Part shown: positions 57,601 through 63,887 of the stretch, one piece after another | Position numbering within the stretch: position 1 is the first letter of the stretch | Layout: every line of letters starts with the position of its first letter | DNA from: Micromussa lordhowensis | Lineage: Eukaryota; Cnidaria; Anthozoa; Scleractinia; Lobophylliidae | NCBI GenBank assembly: GCA_964020085.1 | Contig: OZ026596.1 | Span: 31,675,022-31,739,021, forward strand | Reading direction: 5' to 3' | DNA: 64,000 nt | Notes under the pieces: generated by a model | Databases searched by the model: none | What the model saw: the letters and a program-made list of their open reading frames with translations, nothing else | Told to the model about the DNA's origin: nothing | Program-made: the position numbers and the translations under genes

Positions 57601-60095
57601 CGTCCGTTAGCAGCATAAATGCAGGAATTTTGGCTTGAATGTATTCTTTCCACTCCTCGCCCCAAAAATTGGCGATTGACGTGACAACGATGAATGGGGT
57701 GTTGTGCTGAAGATGAAGAATTAGAGCTTGGCGAGCAAGCAACATGGACGGTTGAGTCTTCCAGATGATCTCCATGTCTTTGAAAAAGACGATGTGGAAG
57801 ACACCACCTATTTGGAAATAGAATAAGCCCCCATAAAACAATTTTATAGCAGAGAACTAATCAATACGCTTACTTTTGTAGGGCTGTGCTCTAGAAGTGC
57901 CCGGGTGCCACAGGCGACAACGTTTTATCTTTGGGCACCCAGGGTTTCAAGCTAAGGAACCTTGGACTCCTCGAAATTTTTCTTAGACAGCCTTGAATGG
58001 TATCTTGATTTAAAATAAATAATTACGTTACTATAAGACCACTATAACGTATTAAGTTCGTCATTTGGTAGAACGCAGGTAGAATTGCTAAGACAAGGCG
58101 ATAAATGATTAGAAAGTCTGAATTTTGTTAACTCTCGCTTGGAACATAGTTTTGAACCATGCTTCCAGTTGAAGCCTCCGGGATCCAAGATTTCACTTTC
58201 CACGACTTATTATCTAGTATGTAAAACAATACAACGGTACCTTTAGATTGTATACGGCTTTGTGCACGTGCAAGCGGTCTAACCTTTGTCTGTGAAGTAT
58301 CGTAAAAAGCGTTCCAATAGATAGGTGAGGTGCAGAAACTGTCCACCATGACTCCAGTCCAGGCTCTCCTCCCCAAGAAGTTCAAAAAGCAACGAGTCAC
58401 CATCAATCATGAAAATCTCTGCATCCACGAAGTCCGTCAGGATGTTAAGATGCCTGTAAGGTTACACGAAACGTTCAGTTGAAAATAACTCCATGAAGAA
58501 AAGCCCTAAAAAACAAACATTTATTGCCGGAGGTACCTGCTTCTTAACCTTCGGATATTACTAAGGTAGTTATATTACGAATTCAAAATAATAAACAAAT
58601 TAAATACACAAGAGAGCATTAAGGGTGATAGAGTCAATCCAAATATCCCTCCCAAAGTCACTCCCAGCTTCAGAGTTTGGAAATGGCCAATCCTGAGACG
58701 CGAATTTTAGTCACGTAAACAGCCCAAGCAACTTTATTTGATACTGACTCTTTTAGGATATGTAAAAAACGTCATACTAACCTTGGCGTCACGTTTTGCC
58801 CGTAGAAACGTTCCCTGACGTACTTGGAGACATGAATCCACCGCGGTTCAACAGGATTTTCCACCTTTTCACCTTCATCCCCCTGCGACTCCTCTGGTTA
58901 TAGTTTCAGTTTAAAAAGTATCGATATTAAAACATGACGTTTCGGCGACGATAAAACAACTTTTGGCACTGATTTACAACTAGGGACTACGATCACGGTC
59001 TCTTGTTTACAGATTAAGGTGATAAATTTGACCAATAATTCTTGTGCATAGACAGCTCTTAAAATTCATATACTGAGGCGATGAATAAACAACTGCAATA
59101 TTTCTGTCTTGAAGTTAAAAGAGCTGCCTATATTACAACGTTTTTGATCGAGAACTCTAGATAGATAATATTTATAAAATGCTGGTTCTTCCCGACATAC
59201 CCTCGTCCGAGAGTTCGGTCTCAGACTCCAGGATATCTTCCTCGTCTTTTGTCTCCTCTCCGCCATCGTCAAGCGAGACATCTGCCTGCTCAGCTGCGTT
59301 TTAAACAATGCACATAGTAACATGCATGTAGAAAATAACCCAAAGCAAATACGCACGCTGATTGGTTTAAAACCTTGTTTTTATAACTCGATAGAAACAC
59401 AGAACTAGCACGAGCTGTTGACGTAATGATGGCGCGAACAAAGATAATTTACATTTTGATGATCGAAGTAAACAAGTTGTTTTTCTTTTTCTTCGTCGCG
59501 GTATTTTCTAACAGAAATAGAAAACATGTTCTCCGTGTTCCTGATCGAGTTATAGAAACACTCGTGAAAGTTTGGGAGAACTCGAAAAAGCTCGTTCTCC
59601 CAAACTTTCACTCGTGTTTCTATAACTTGATAGAAACACGGCACATATTTTCAACTTCTTAAACATTATGGCGGGACCGTGCGTTCTATGGCGTGGGCAT
59701 TTTTTTGGCGTAAAAATCATAAAATTGTGAATCTGCAACGTTCGTCTCCTGACCTCCATCCCAGGCTCTCTCTTCTTTTCTCTTAGGGAGGTAAAGGAGA
59801 GAGAGGCTGAGACTGAGGTCGCGTTCGCCTTGTCAGTAGCGCTTGCAATGAATGTGGGCAATCTTCATTTTTGGATGCAGCTACAATCCAACTGATATAT
59901 ATATAAATTTGTCAGGAGATCATTATGGGCTCCTGATGAGTACAAATGTATACGACGTCTCTTTCACGAAAAGCCAAGAAGACAGTGAAGTTGCCTACCA
60001 TAATCTGCGCCGTCGTCTTCGTCATCGGAGTCAAACAACGCGGCATCAGAATCATCATCAGACGAAGAATGGTAATGTTCACCTCCTTCGGCCAT
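30576..60095 (-). CDS. DDX60: DDX60-like DExD/H-box helicase, complete 41-exon gene
   Basis: DDX60 is a cytosolic SKI2-like RNA helicase; in vertebrates it acts in antiviral RNA sensing. Exons were set by GT/AG sites and by matching codon phase across each junction. In gene order they run 59999-60095, 59201-59293, 58782-58893, ... 31086-31148 and 30576-30687, listed separately. Predicted length is about 1,916 residues, somewhat longer than the vertebrate protein (about 1,710). An acidic N-terminus precedes the DDX60 N-terminal domain (exons 4-6). Helicase motifs are I APTSSGKT (about residue 946), Ia PTKALVNQ, II DEVH (about 1051), [15 protein letters not shown] and [10 protein letters not shown] (about 1491). 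The conserved C-terminus includes [11 protein letters not shown] and LSHLFGRR. The only phase mismatch is exon 10 to exon 11. A TTCTGATTTAG|G acceptor just before the ATG implies an untranslated first exon upstream. Confidence 0.92.
30828..30935. repeat. Dispersed repeat, copy 1 (pair with 34450-34560)
   Basis: CGAGCCTAGT, GCCGG, CCGTTTTCTGTAGCATGAAG and GGCTAGGAATATTTCTA align with 34467-34545, with about one mismatch in seven. It is an old interspersed repeat in the last DDX60 intron. Confidence 0.65.
31086..31148 (-). CDS. DDX60: DDX60-like exon 40
   Basis: 21 codons: [20 protein letters not shown]. Vertebrate equivalent 'NEGDAYYLLKDFALTIKSIS'. Donor ATCAG|GTAATG. Confidence 0.95.
31225..31572. 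repeat. Fold-back MITE in DDX60 intron 39
   Basis: Outer arms CTGGGACCAGGAGCCCATCA and TGATGGGCTCCTGCTGGGA pair. Inner arms TATGTCACGGCATTTTTACA and GTGAAAACGCCGTGACA also pair and are followed by GGTCTATTTTTAG/CTAAAAATAGACAGG. Two nested inverted repeats suggest one MITE inside another. Confidence 0.75.
31668..31819 (-). CDS. DDX60: DDX60-like exon 39
   Basis: Encodes [20 protein letters not shown] and [20 protein letters not shown]. '[12 protein letters not shown]' is a DDX60 hallmark. Confidence 0.95.
32515..32750 (-). CDS. DDX60: DDX60-like exon 38
   Basis: Encodes [20 protein letters not shown], then an acidic Ser/Glu/Asp run ([20 protein letters not shown]). The acidic insert is larger than in vertebrates. 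Acceptor CTGTTGCAG, donor CTGAAG|GTGAAA. Confidence 0.85.
33051..33074. repeat. 24-bp duplicate of the exon 37 splice donor
   Basis: Identical to 33198-33221, which holds the last 4 nt of exon 37 and its GTAAGAAGG donor (read on the minus strand). The spacing is 147 bp. Confidence 0.85.
33218..33371 (-). CDS. DDX60: DDX60-like exon 37
   Basis: Encodes [20 protein letters not shown] and ENKLPLSGI, matching 'VFLDDLPEDFSDALDEYN'. The donor ATCG|GTAAGA with 14 nt of flank is duplicated at 33051-33074. Confidence 0.94.
33846..33961 (-). CDS. DDX60: DDX60-like exon 36
   Basis: Encodes [20 protein letters not shown] and [18 protein letters not shown]. 'LAHLFGRRY-PPKF' is the vertebrate equivalent. 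Donor TCAAAA|GTAAGA. Confidence 0.94.
34186..34330 (-). CDS. DDX60: DDX60-like exon 35
   Basis: Contains [20 protein letters not shown] and [12 protein letters not shown], nearly the same as the vertebrate '[13 protein letters not shown] ... GLFHDLC'. Phase 1 out. Confidence 0.97.
34450..34560. repeat. Dispersed repeat, copy 2
   Basis: AAGTCTGCATACGAGCCTAG, GGCCGGAGCTTATCCCGGTT and CAGTAGCATGAAGCAACTAG match the copy at 30828. It lies in the intron between exons 34 and 35. Confidence 0.65.
35176..35280 (-). CDS. DDX60: DDX60-like exon 34
   Basis: 35 codons: [20 protein letters not shown] and [15 protein letters not shown], matching 'KxYFLFSLQFLV' of DDX60. Confidence 0.93.
35618..35818 (-). 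CDS. DDX60: DDX60-like exon 33, motif VI
   Basis: 67 codons beginning [20 protein letters not shown], with motif VI arginines intact, then [20 protein letters not shown] and [16 protein letters not shown]. Donor AAAG|GTTTGT joins in phase to ALTLLSHPF. Confidence 0.97.
36403..36507 (-). CDS. DDX60: DDX60-like exon 32, motif V
   Basis: 35 codons: [20 protein letters not shown] and [15 protein letters not shown]. Motif V ATGTLALG is intact. Confidence 0.97.
37385..37537 (-). CDS. DDX60: DDX60-like exon 31
   Basis: 51 codons: [20 protein letters not shown] and [20 protein letters not shown], then [11 protein letters not shown]. 'RGxxYHHAG' and 'VE-LFRK' are conserved SKI2/DDX60 features. Confidence 0.95.
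38167..38748. repeat. 35-bp minisatellite, 17 copies, at the exon 30 donor
   Basis: The unit on the + strand is 35 nt, with core GACTACCTGTTTTCC followed by TACCTTCCTACCTAACTCTA. It occurs 17 times with few substitutions (CTTCAT, TATCTA). On the minus strand each unit reads GGAAAACAGGTAGTC, the same as the true exon 30 end and donor at 38733-38749. Confidence 0.95.
38741..38843 (-). CDS. DDX60: DDX60-like exon 30 (donor amplified as minisatellite)
   Basis: Encodes [20 protein letters not shown] and [14 protein letters not shown]. Acceptor TCTTAACAG, donor GGAAAACAG|GTAGTC, phase 0. The donor and its flank are repeated 16 more times directly downstream (38167-38740). Confidence 0.85.
40266..40625 (-). 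CDS. Small nested ORF in DDX60 intron 29
   Basis: 119-codon frame from ATG (40623-40625) to TAA (40266-40268): [20 protein letters not shown], then [40 protein letters not shown] and [20 protein letters not shown], ending ILAFL. The basic N-terminus, acidic middle and polar composition suggest a mostly disordered protein. No intron is needed and no homologue is recognised. It is on the DDX60 strand, but DDX60 exons 29 and 30 join in phase without it. It could be a separate small gene or a retrocopy. Confidence 0.5.
   Translation of the reverse strand: MSSKKKRSPCPFASAKKPSKGKKVSKSFDKDRAEVLAASDRGSYFELEKLISQDEEEQSRWENETVSASRSKTEDKGKDEPAQPDSQESWQTLAGRTIVAGNRLQENLEKSVTPILAFL
41130..41312 (-). CDS. 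DDX60: DDX60-like exon 29, charged helical insert
   Basis: Encodes [20 protein letters not shown] and a Lys/Glu-rich coiled segment ([20 protein letters not shown]). It exits AAA AG|GTATTT in phase 2, which exactly fits exon 30. The ORF at 40266-40625 is therefore not part of this transcript. Confidence 0.9.
41381..41460 (-). mobile_element. LINE 3' end with (GTATC)n tail, minus strand
   Basis: CTACGATACGATACGATACG is followed by ACTTTATTTA. On the minus strand this is TAAATAAAGT(CGTAT)n, the same architecture as the other LINE 3' ends in the window. It lies just 5' of exon 29 in the intron. Confidence 0.5.
41795..41970 (-). CDS. DDX60: DDX60-like exon 28, motif IV region
   Basis: Includes [20 protein letters not shown] and PALVF, the 'LPAL-F' strand of RecA domain 2. 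Exits phase 2 and continues SFDRV in exon 29. Confidence 0.92.
42409..42531 (-). CDS. DDX60: DDX60-like exon 27
   Basis: 41 codons: [20 protein letters not shown] and [20 protein letters not shown]. Acceptor CTGTTACAG, donor AAGAAG|GTAAAA. Confidence 0.88.
42787..42885 (-). CDS. DDX60: DDX60-like exon 26
   Basis: 33 codons: [20 protein letters not shown] and [13 protein letters not shown], equivalent to 'YGFPPDLTLSPRESIQLYDAM' in DDX60. Phase 0 on both sides. Confidence 0.93.
43233..43399 (-). CDS. DDX60: DDX60-like exon 25
   Basis: Encodes [20 protein letters not shown] and [17 protein letters not shown]. The 'HPCAxL' block is conserved in DDX60. Donor AAGCAG|GTTAGG, phase 0. Confidence 0.92.
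43535..43775 (+). mobile_element. tRNA-derived SINE in DDX60 intron 24
   Basis: B-box-like GGTTCGATTCCCGG at 43601-43614 is followed by GTGGGTCGAGTTTGTTGTTG, TCTCCGGGTTCTCCAGTTTT and CATCCACAAAAACCAACATT. The layout is a Pol III head with an unrelated tail. The A-box is degenerate. Confidence 0.6.
43830..43915 (-). CDS. DDX60: DDX60-like exon 24
   Basis: Encodes [20 protein letters not shown] and RNSYRIRL, leading to [12 protein letters not shown] in exon 25, as in DDX60 ('YxVRLVxYGERYNDLEK'). Donor GCTAG|GTATTA. Confidence 0.92.
44016..44131 (-). CDS. DDX60: DDX60-like exon 23, motif II (DEVH) and motif III (SAT)
   Basis: Starts [20 protein letters not shown], completing DEVH, and reaches [18 protein letters not shown], with the SAT of motif III. 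Acceptor CTTGTTAG, donor TGAC|GTAAGT. Confidence 0.97.
44306..44360. repeat. 12-bp tandem repeat (GATTTACATGA)
   Basis: Five near-identical units of GATTTACATGA/GATTTACGTGA, ending 43 nt from the exon 22 donor in the intron that splits DEVH. Confidence 0.85.
44403..44498 (-). CDS. DDX60: DDX60-like exon 22, first half of DEVH
   Basis: 32 codons: [20 protein letters not shown] and [10 protein letters not shown]. The intron cuts motif II between DE and VH. Donor GATGAG|GTAGAC. The short 12-bp tandem repeat at 44306-44360 lies in this intron. Confidence 0.96.
44654..44776 (-). CDS. DDX60: DDX60-like exon 21, motif Ia
   Basis: 41 codons: [20 protein letters not shown] and [20 protein letters not shown]. 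It matches 'KALVNQVAATV' and 'GVFTREYR' of DDX60. Phase 0 on both sides. Confidence 0.96.
45238..45387 (-). CDS. DDX60: DDX60-like exon 20, helicase motif I (Walker A)
   Basis: 50 codons: [20 protein letters not shown] then [20 protein letters not shown]. Motif I is APTSSGKT, with the ATP-binding Lys and Thr present. Ends VYVSPTK|, splitting motif Ia from ALVNQ in exon 21. Confidence 0.97.
45896..46024 (-). CDS. DDX60: DDX60-like exon 19, pre-motif I
   Basis: 43 codons: [20 protein letters not shown] and [16 protein letters not shown]. It matches the DDX60 'ARFQLQYMGHYLxRDERxDPDPRVxxFIPDxWQ' block just before motif I. Confidence 0.95.
46046..46226. repeat. Fold-back element in DDX60 intron 18
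   Basis: ATGTATATGTTGTAGGTCAA ... AATGAAATTCAGGTTAAAAT is matched by its complement ATTTTAACCTGAATTTCATT ... TTGACCTACAACATATACAT, with a loop of about 80 nt. The arms are about 45-50 nt and nearly perfect. Confidence 0.85.
46792..46985 (-). CDS. DDX60: DDX60-like exon 18
   Basis: Encodes [20 protein letters not shown] and [20 protein letters not shown]. 'YLxxLGFDxxA' is shared with DDX60. Donor GAAAGG|GTAAAT, phase 0. Confidence 0.87.
47332..47526 (-). CDS. DDX60: DDX60-like exon 17
   Basis: Encodes [20 protein letters not shown] and [20 protein letters not shown], a helical linker before the helicase core. Acceptor CCCGACAG, donor CATACAA|GTAAGG. Confidence 0.85.
47772..47819. repeat. 48-bp flank repeat, left of Gypsy remnant
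   Basis: 42 of 48 positions match 51091-51138 in the same orientation (common block CTCGAGCAACAC and CACCTCAAACT). The pair brackets the Gypsy coding remnant and may be what is left of its LTRs or of a target repeat. Confidence 0.6.
47983..51052 (-). mobile_element. Decayed Ty3/Gypsy retrotransposon, minus strand
   Basis: Gag-like start at 51050-51052 ([20 protein letters not shown]), then [20 protein letters not shown]. Next are protease/RT fragments ([20 protein letters not shown]) and RT end to RNase H (49004-49924: [55 protein letters not shown]). Then the zinc H2C2 remnant [20 protein letters not shown], integrase core ([44 protein letters not shown]) and a pol C-terminus to 47983. Several frameshifts and stops make it non-functional. 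It lies in DDX60 intron 16. Confidence 0.88.
51091..51138. repeat. 48-bp flank repeat, right of Gypsy remnant
   Basis: Partner of 47772-47819 (42/48 identical). It lies about 40 nt upstream of the putative gag start. Confidence 0.6.
51161..51335 (+). mobile_element. tRNA-Thr-like SINE with intact cloverleaf
   Basis: The tRNA-like body at 51207-51281 has a 7-bp acceptor stem (GGCTTGA with TTAAGCC), A-box TAGCTCAGTTGGTAGAGC, an anticodon loop CCGGTAC (anticodon GGT, Thr) and B-box GGTTCGAATCC. C at position 33 is atypical for a working tRNA. It is followed by a small hairpin GCCTGGATTTTTTTCAGGC and an unrelated tail. A degenerate copy with the same flanks at 55347 shows that it is a SINE family and not only a tRNA gene. 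Confidence 0.75.
51893..51941 (-). CDS. DDX60: DDX60-like exon 16 (49 nt)
   Basis: Small exon [16 protein letters not shown], continuing the basic linker 'KKAxxIIxxN' seen in DDX60. Acceptor TTTTTTACAG, donor AAAAG|GTTTGT, phase 1. The next intron (47527-51892) holds the Gypsy remnant and an intact-looking SINE. Confidence 0.85.
52063..52241 (-). CDS. DDX60: DDX60-like exon 15
   Basis: Encodes [20 protein letters not shown] and [13 protein letters not shown], with a Lys-rich end ([12 protein letters not shown]). The RFxRFYGxSL motif is DDX60-typical. Acceptor GTGTTCAG, donor AAGATG|GTCAGT. Confidence 0.9.
52352..52660 (-). pseudogene. LINE ORF2 C-terminus and (GTAT)n tail, minus strand
   Basis: On the minus strand, [30 protein letters not shown] is the LINE C-terminal 'LWNSLPxxI...FK' signature. 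Downstream it runs into GGGACGAATAAAGTATGTAT, with the tetranucleotide repeat at 52352-52371. It lies in DDX60 intron 14. Confidence 0.7.
53033..53145 (-). CDS. DDX60: DDX60-like exon 14
   Basis: Encodes [20 protein letters not shown] and [17 protein letters not shown]. This is the DDX60 'FDELVHWHSHKPLSDDYDR' block, nearly identical. Donor CGAAA|GTAAGA. Confidence 0.93.
53238..53355 (-). CDS. DDX60: DDX60-like exon 13
   Basis: Encodes [20 protein letters not shown] and [15 protein letters not shown]. Acceptor TGTCTTCAG, donor GGCTGG|GTAAGA, phase 2 out. Confidence 0.85.
53644..53796 (-). CDS. DDX60: DDX60-like exon 12
   Basis: Encodes [20 protein letters not shown] and [19 protein letters not shown]. 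Acceptor CTGTATCAG (only this AG keeps phase), donor GGAAG|GTAAGG. A 560-bp palindrome begins 65 nt upstream in the intron. Confidence 0.86.
53862..54425. repeat. Long 560-bp palindrome in DDX60 intron 11
   Basis: Left arm about 53862-54103 and right arm about 54179-54425, with a loop of about 75 nt. The arms share AAAGTGCTACTACGATCAAA, TTACGGCCGCCATTAATTTT and GAAAATGACGTCATTTTCTC (as complement). Identity is very high over about 150 nt nearest the loop and lower at the far ends. The elements just outside are exon 12 (53796) and exon 11 (54639). Confidence 0.92.
54639..54709 (-). CDS. DDX60: DDX60-like exon 11
   Basis: 71 nt encoding [20 protein letters not shown] plus NGI, a conserved DDX60 'QR-H--LR-EAIAC' segment. 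Acceptor GATACTAG has a poor pyrimidine tract. Donor GAATAG|GTTGGT. Confidence 0.78.
54793..54946 (-). CDS. DDX60: DDX60-like exon 10 (3' end uncertain)
   Basis: Encodes [20 protein letters not shown] and [20 protein letters not shown]. The best donor, GGAAG|GTATGC at 54793, leaves phase 1, whereas exon 11 needs phase 2. Using CAAAG|GTCTAA 17 nt earlier (exon end 54810) restores the phase but has a weaker site. A microexon is also possible. Confidence 0.75.
55347..55525 (+). mobile_element. Degenerate tRNA-Thr-like SINE
   Basis: Matches 51161-51335 across the head (ACCAGCTCCCAATTGGTTTG), A-box (TAGCTGAATTGGTAGAGCACTG) and tail (CAACTGCCTAAGTTACGTAC). The B-box is mutated (AAGGATTGAAAACTG), so it is not transcribable as a tRNA. 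Confidence 0.75.
55583..55741 (-). CDS. DDX60: DDX60-like exon 9
   Basis: 53 codons containing [20 protein letters not shown], which matches the DDX60 'RLKLFFLHxxLLxxLPLxxR' block. Donor CACGAG|GTTAGT, phase 0. Confidence 0.88.
56206..56334 (-). CDS. DDX60: DDX60-like exon 8
   Basis: 43 codons beginning [20 protein letters not shown] and ending LSEPDISE. Acceptor GTTTTTCAG, donor GTGAG|GTGCTT. Confidence 0.85.
56437..56520 (-). CDS. DDX60: DDX60-like exon 7
   Basis: 28 codons, [20 protein letters not shown] plus GTSSSEDQ. Acceptor CCTCCTAG, donor GATCAG|GTTTGT, phase 0 on both sides. Confidence 0.82.
57030..57230 (-). CDS. DDX60: DDX60-like exon 6
   Basis: Encodes [20 protein letters not shown], then [20 protein letters not shown]. 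Basic, helical. Acceptor GCTAG, donor GGAATG|GTAAAG, phase 0. Confidence 0.85.
57404..57807 (-). CDS. DDX60: DDX60-like exon 5, N-terminal domain (largest exon)
   Basis: 404 nt encoding [20 protein letters not shown] and [15 protein letters not shown], through [20 protein letters not shown]. It corresponds to the vertebrate GGxFxIVFFKDAE block. Acceptor CCAAATAG, donor AGAAAA|GTAAAT, phase 0 out. Confidence 0.92.
58284..58453 (-). CDS. DDX60: DDX60-like exon 4, N-terminal domain
   Basis: Encodes [20 protein letters not shown] and [19 protein letters not shown]. 'DFVDAE-F-IDGDSLL' is the signature start of the DDX60 N-terminal domain (PIN-like fold by family knowledge). Exits in phase 1 and joins GGVFHIVF in exon 5. 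Confidence 0.92.
58782..58893 (-). CDS. DDX60: DDX60-like exon 3
   Basis: Encodes [20 protein letters not shown] and [16 protein letters not shown]. The '[20 protein letters not shown]' stretch leads into the DDX60 N-terminal domain. Acceptor ATAACCAG, donor CCAAG|GTTAGT. Confidence 0.82.
59201..59293 (-). CDS. DDX60: DDX60-like exon 2
   Basis: Acidic low-complexity segment [30 protein letters not shown]. Acceptor AACGCAG, donor GAGG|GTATGT, phase 1 in and out. Probably disordered. Confidence 0.8.
59550..59632. repeat. Palindrome in DDX60 intron 1
   Basis: TATAGAAACACTCGTGAAAG TTTGGGAGAACTCG pairs with its complement across a short loop. Similar arms (CTCGATAGAAACACAGAACT) extend out to 59387, so a larger element of about 250 bp is likely. 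Confidence 0.8.
59999..60095 (-). CDS. DDX60: DDX60-like exon 1 (start codon)
   Basis: ATG at 60093-60095. Encodes [20 protein letters not shown] and then [12 protein letters not shown], a strongly acidic and Ser-rich start. Donor TATG|GTAGGC, phase 1. A polypyrimidine tract and TTTAG directly before the ATG suggest a 5' UTR intron. Confidence 0.8.
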
Positions 60096-60099
60096 CCTA

Positions 60100-63000
60100 A
60101 ATCAGAAAAAAAGTGTACACATCACAATTTATACCATGCCTTGAAGAATTCAACCAATCAGACTTACTATTGAGTAGGTGAGCATAATAGAATCCGCAGG
60201 AGACACACATCAGATACGCAAGGGAGGGAGGAGTTAAGAAAATTACTGTAAGGCGTTTCGCGTTTGATTTGTCGCCCGCTGTGCGGCTGCTTTCCCTCGT
60301 TCTTGAAAAAAAAGCCTAAGCACAAACAAGAGATCGAGTCGTTGTTACCAAGAGACCATACTGACAATTTTCTATTGATGTAGCTAGATCTTTATATCTA
60401 ATAAATAAACTGTACGCAATGCATACAGGAACGATGACGTCATAAAATACTGTCTTGGCTATCTTGGACCTTGCCAAACAACCTAAATGGTGTAAGGAAA
60501 AAAAAAAGTAACTAAACTCGGTACGTACAAAACGAACGTGGCGAAATCTTTTCTGTTGCTGTGGTTCTTTTTGGCTGAGATCTGTTGACCGGCAAGGCAA
60601 GCCATGGAAAGGAAAGACATCACGTTCAACAAACGCAACTATTTATTCTCAGCCAACACTCGGCCATGCTGTCTTGTCGTACAACATTATGCTCCTGCCC
60701 GGAACACGGCTGGCTGACAACATTGATTGATAACTCCTATCAACAGATCCATGCAATAAGGCAAACATTTCTGTACCAAAAGAAAATTTTACCTTTTTGG
60801 CCTCTAATTATTATCAGCCGTTTAGCCAATGATGTTTACTGCAGTGCAGACCCATTCACAATTTTATATATAGTCACAACCATACTTAAAAGGACAAAAC
60901 ACACAGCTAAAACGGCAAATGTGACTTGTTACATTTCTTGGCAAATATGTCAATAACTGAAGATGTCTCAATGCAGGACAAAATCAAATGGGAATGTGAT
61001 CAAGGTTTCTTTTCCAGGGGAAGTTTTGTATATTCATTTCCATAGTAGGAAAGATTTTCTTGACACGTTTCCCAGAGAAATATCTGGGGTGCGTCCATTC
61101 GATGACAATATTGATACTTTAAATGTACAATCTTGCAAAAGTATTTCTCGATTCTACAATTTATACAGATTCAAATTCAACATTTCAATACACTATATTA
61201 AACTGATAAAGAATAAATGTGACAACGAGTAATTGCATTGTGACTAACATAAAGGCAACAAATGCAAGGAAACGATGCTATATACTTGTAATATTTCGAT
61301 ATGAATCTATATCATCTTCAGACTAAGGTGGGATACAAGTAGCAGAAATTTAAATACTGAGAGATATGGTACAACAGCATTAGCACGTGAAAATCAAAAC
61401 AAAGAACGAAACTGTCAAGAGAATAGGCAAAGTTCCTTACTGGCTTTTAAACCAGTGTTCAAAAATGGTGCTGAACGCTTGATATGACAAGCTTCTTTAT
61501 ATAATAATAGATTCCAATTATATTAAACTGCAAAGAACTGTTGTTGTCTGCGTACAGTCACGACACATTCATCTTGATATTGCAGCTCATATTTGTTTGT
61601 ACTGATCGCATGACCGTATGGTTTCTCATACAAAATATTACCAATACGTCAACACTTGTTATCATTTTGATCTTCTGTACATAGATCAGTGTCTCACAGC
61701 TCAGTTCCTTGGAAAAGCTAGAGCACGACACGAATTGAGGCTTGTTTTGTGTTCAATGACTAGATGGTACAATTGTGGAATGGTTCCTTCTATTGAGGTC
61801 ACTATGCACTGTCTCGTGAGAACTTATCCTATCTTGTTTACACTGACAGGGCTTAGGCCAACTGATAAGTTGTAACCATCTCAGTGTCCTACAAGGATAA
61901 CACGGACCTTGTCTCCACTTTTCAACCCTTATAGTTTCGCCGATCGCTTCAGACAATATATGCCGATTTGCATGTCGATTTTATATTTTGTAGATCGGAT
62001 GTGTTTGTTGGCGAGCTCGCTTGTAGAACAGTCAAAACAAAGATGTCCTAGTGTTCTAGTGAGAGTTGTCCATATCGTGGATATCTGCATTCCCTTGTAT
62101 TTCCTCCCCAGTCTGATATGTATTTAGAACGATATCGTGTTTATCAGCCATTTATCGTTTTTCATTCGGAAGATATACATATTTCACAAGTCGAATTACA
62201 CAGAAACTGAATTGAAAATGCATTTCAAATCGAAACATGCCAGGTAGGTAATAGATGAGAACTTCATTAATAATTAAAACTGCAAGAATCCTTCCAAAGC
62301 AAGCTATATAGTGTTATATCACTCATCTTGTACTGCAATGATACACATATTTGAAACGAGGAGTCTTGAAAAGACTAAAACACCAAAAAATAATTTGCTT
62401 GATTTATTTATTTTATTTTCACTTTACCTTGACCCAGACAAAGTCAGTCGCATTTCTTGGGATTTTTGATAATCAGACAAACCAAGTTTCAACTTTACCG
62501 ATTACTGTTGTTCCAGAATTACTTCTGACATAATTTTTAATACCCGTACTTTAATTTTCCGAGGTAAAGGGTACCGCTATTCGGCAGAAACCAAGAGAAT
62601 ATGTAGCCGCCTGTAAATTATTGGACTAACCTCAAAATCACGGGGCGATGAAATCGTATGTGTCCTTTGAATTCTTTCGTTGTGCAATGGGTTTGGTCGC
62701 AACTTCCTGGCTTGTGATTCGGGAAAAATTCAAGATTTCAAAGACTCCCTACGTGAACAATGGCGACCAAACGAACGAAAATAACAATTTTATATTGGTT
62801 GGATTTCCCAGAAAAATCGATAAAAATTTCCGCGAATCACTACATAATCTAAGTCACGCTATCGGTCACGCTACTTATAAATGACAGAATCAGTTACATA
62901 GCTGAGGAATTATAACATTCACAATGATATCGGAAAAGAGGAATTAATGTTTCCTTACACGGTGGTTTCAGATGTGAGTTCCTCTTGATAAAATGTTTGA

Positions 63001-63200
63001 AAACCAAGCATGAGTGGGTTCTTTTTTAAGTGTTACAAGACAAGCTCGGCTAATGAGTTTTTTGTTTAAATAATTATTCCACGTGCTGCGACAAAGCACC
63101 TGCTGAGAGTTAAAACACGTCAACATAGAGGACCGACATTTCAAGAAGATGGACGTCCTTGCAAATATTCATCGTATGCATAGACTAACATAACGCCCCG
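60100..63200. other. Intergenic upstream of DDX60, nothing recognised
   Basis: Probably includes the DDX60 promoter and an untranslated first exon, but no TATA box or other element could be placed with confidence. The short frames present show no domain. Confidence 0.35.
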
Positions 63201-63300
63201 TCCACATGTGTCCGTATATTTTTGAATCCGCAACTTGTTTTTTCCGGATTCAAAACTTTCCTGGTCCACAGGTAGCGTATTCAAATAAAGAATTGGTTCA
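63194..63300. repeat. Small inverted-repeat element
   Basis: CCGTCCACATGTGTCCG, TTTTTGAATCCGCAACTTGT and the mirrored TTTTTCCGGATTCAAAACTT with GGTCCACAGG suggest a fold-back repeat. Confidence 0.45.
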
Positions 63301-63754
63301 TGCTTAGCGTGCGTATATCGAGTTATGAATGCACGCGAGAAGTTTGGAGAGCACGAGAGAAGCGTAAGAGTTGCTCGAGGCGAAGCGAAAACGCTTCATC
63401 GGGTTGCTAAAAGTACCAATGTAAAATTCGCTTCTTCGGATTAATGTAAATGTAGGCAAACAAAGTCAAAATACTCGATGAACATGTAGCCAAAATGAGC
63501 CAAAATACTCACGTTTGGTAAACATCTTAGCTTGACAAAAGTCAAAGACTCGAAGTAGGGTTTGGATAGTTCAGAATGATGTTCACATTGCCGAAGCTTT
63601 AGCAAAGGGCATTCGCAGCTAGACTCGACGACGACATTCTGCAGCTAAAATGAAACTGAACACGTCATTTTATTGAGCACGGTCGTGCGTACATAAAGGT
63701 TTTTAGCATGATGACTCAATAGGAATTAGATAGCACCAGCACGCACGCTATGTT

Positions 63755-63856
63755 ATAAGTAATGGTAATAGGACTGAGTGGAGTCCAATTCGGTCTGTAA
63801 TCATACGAGTGATAACAAAATCGGATGACCGCGCAGCCGGAGACGATTTGTTAATC

Positions 63857-63887
<31 letters not shown>

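Noticed and set aside
57420..57665. Second minus-strand frame overlapping DDX60 exon 5
   Set aside because: Overlaps exon 5 in another frame. Only the other frame matches DDX60.
62648..62884. 78-codon plus-strand frame (MKSYVSFEFFRCAMGLVATS)
   Set aside because: No domain, no clear splice signals and no neighbours; cannot be told from chance.
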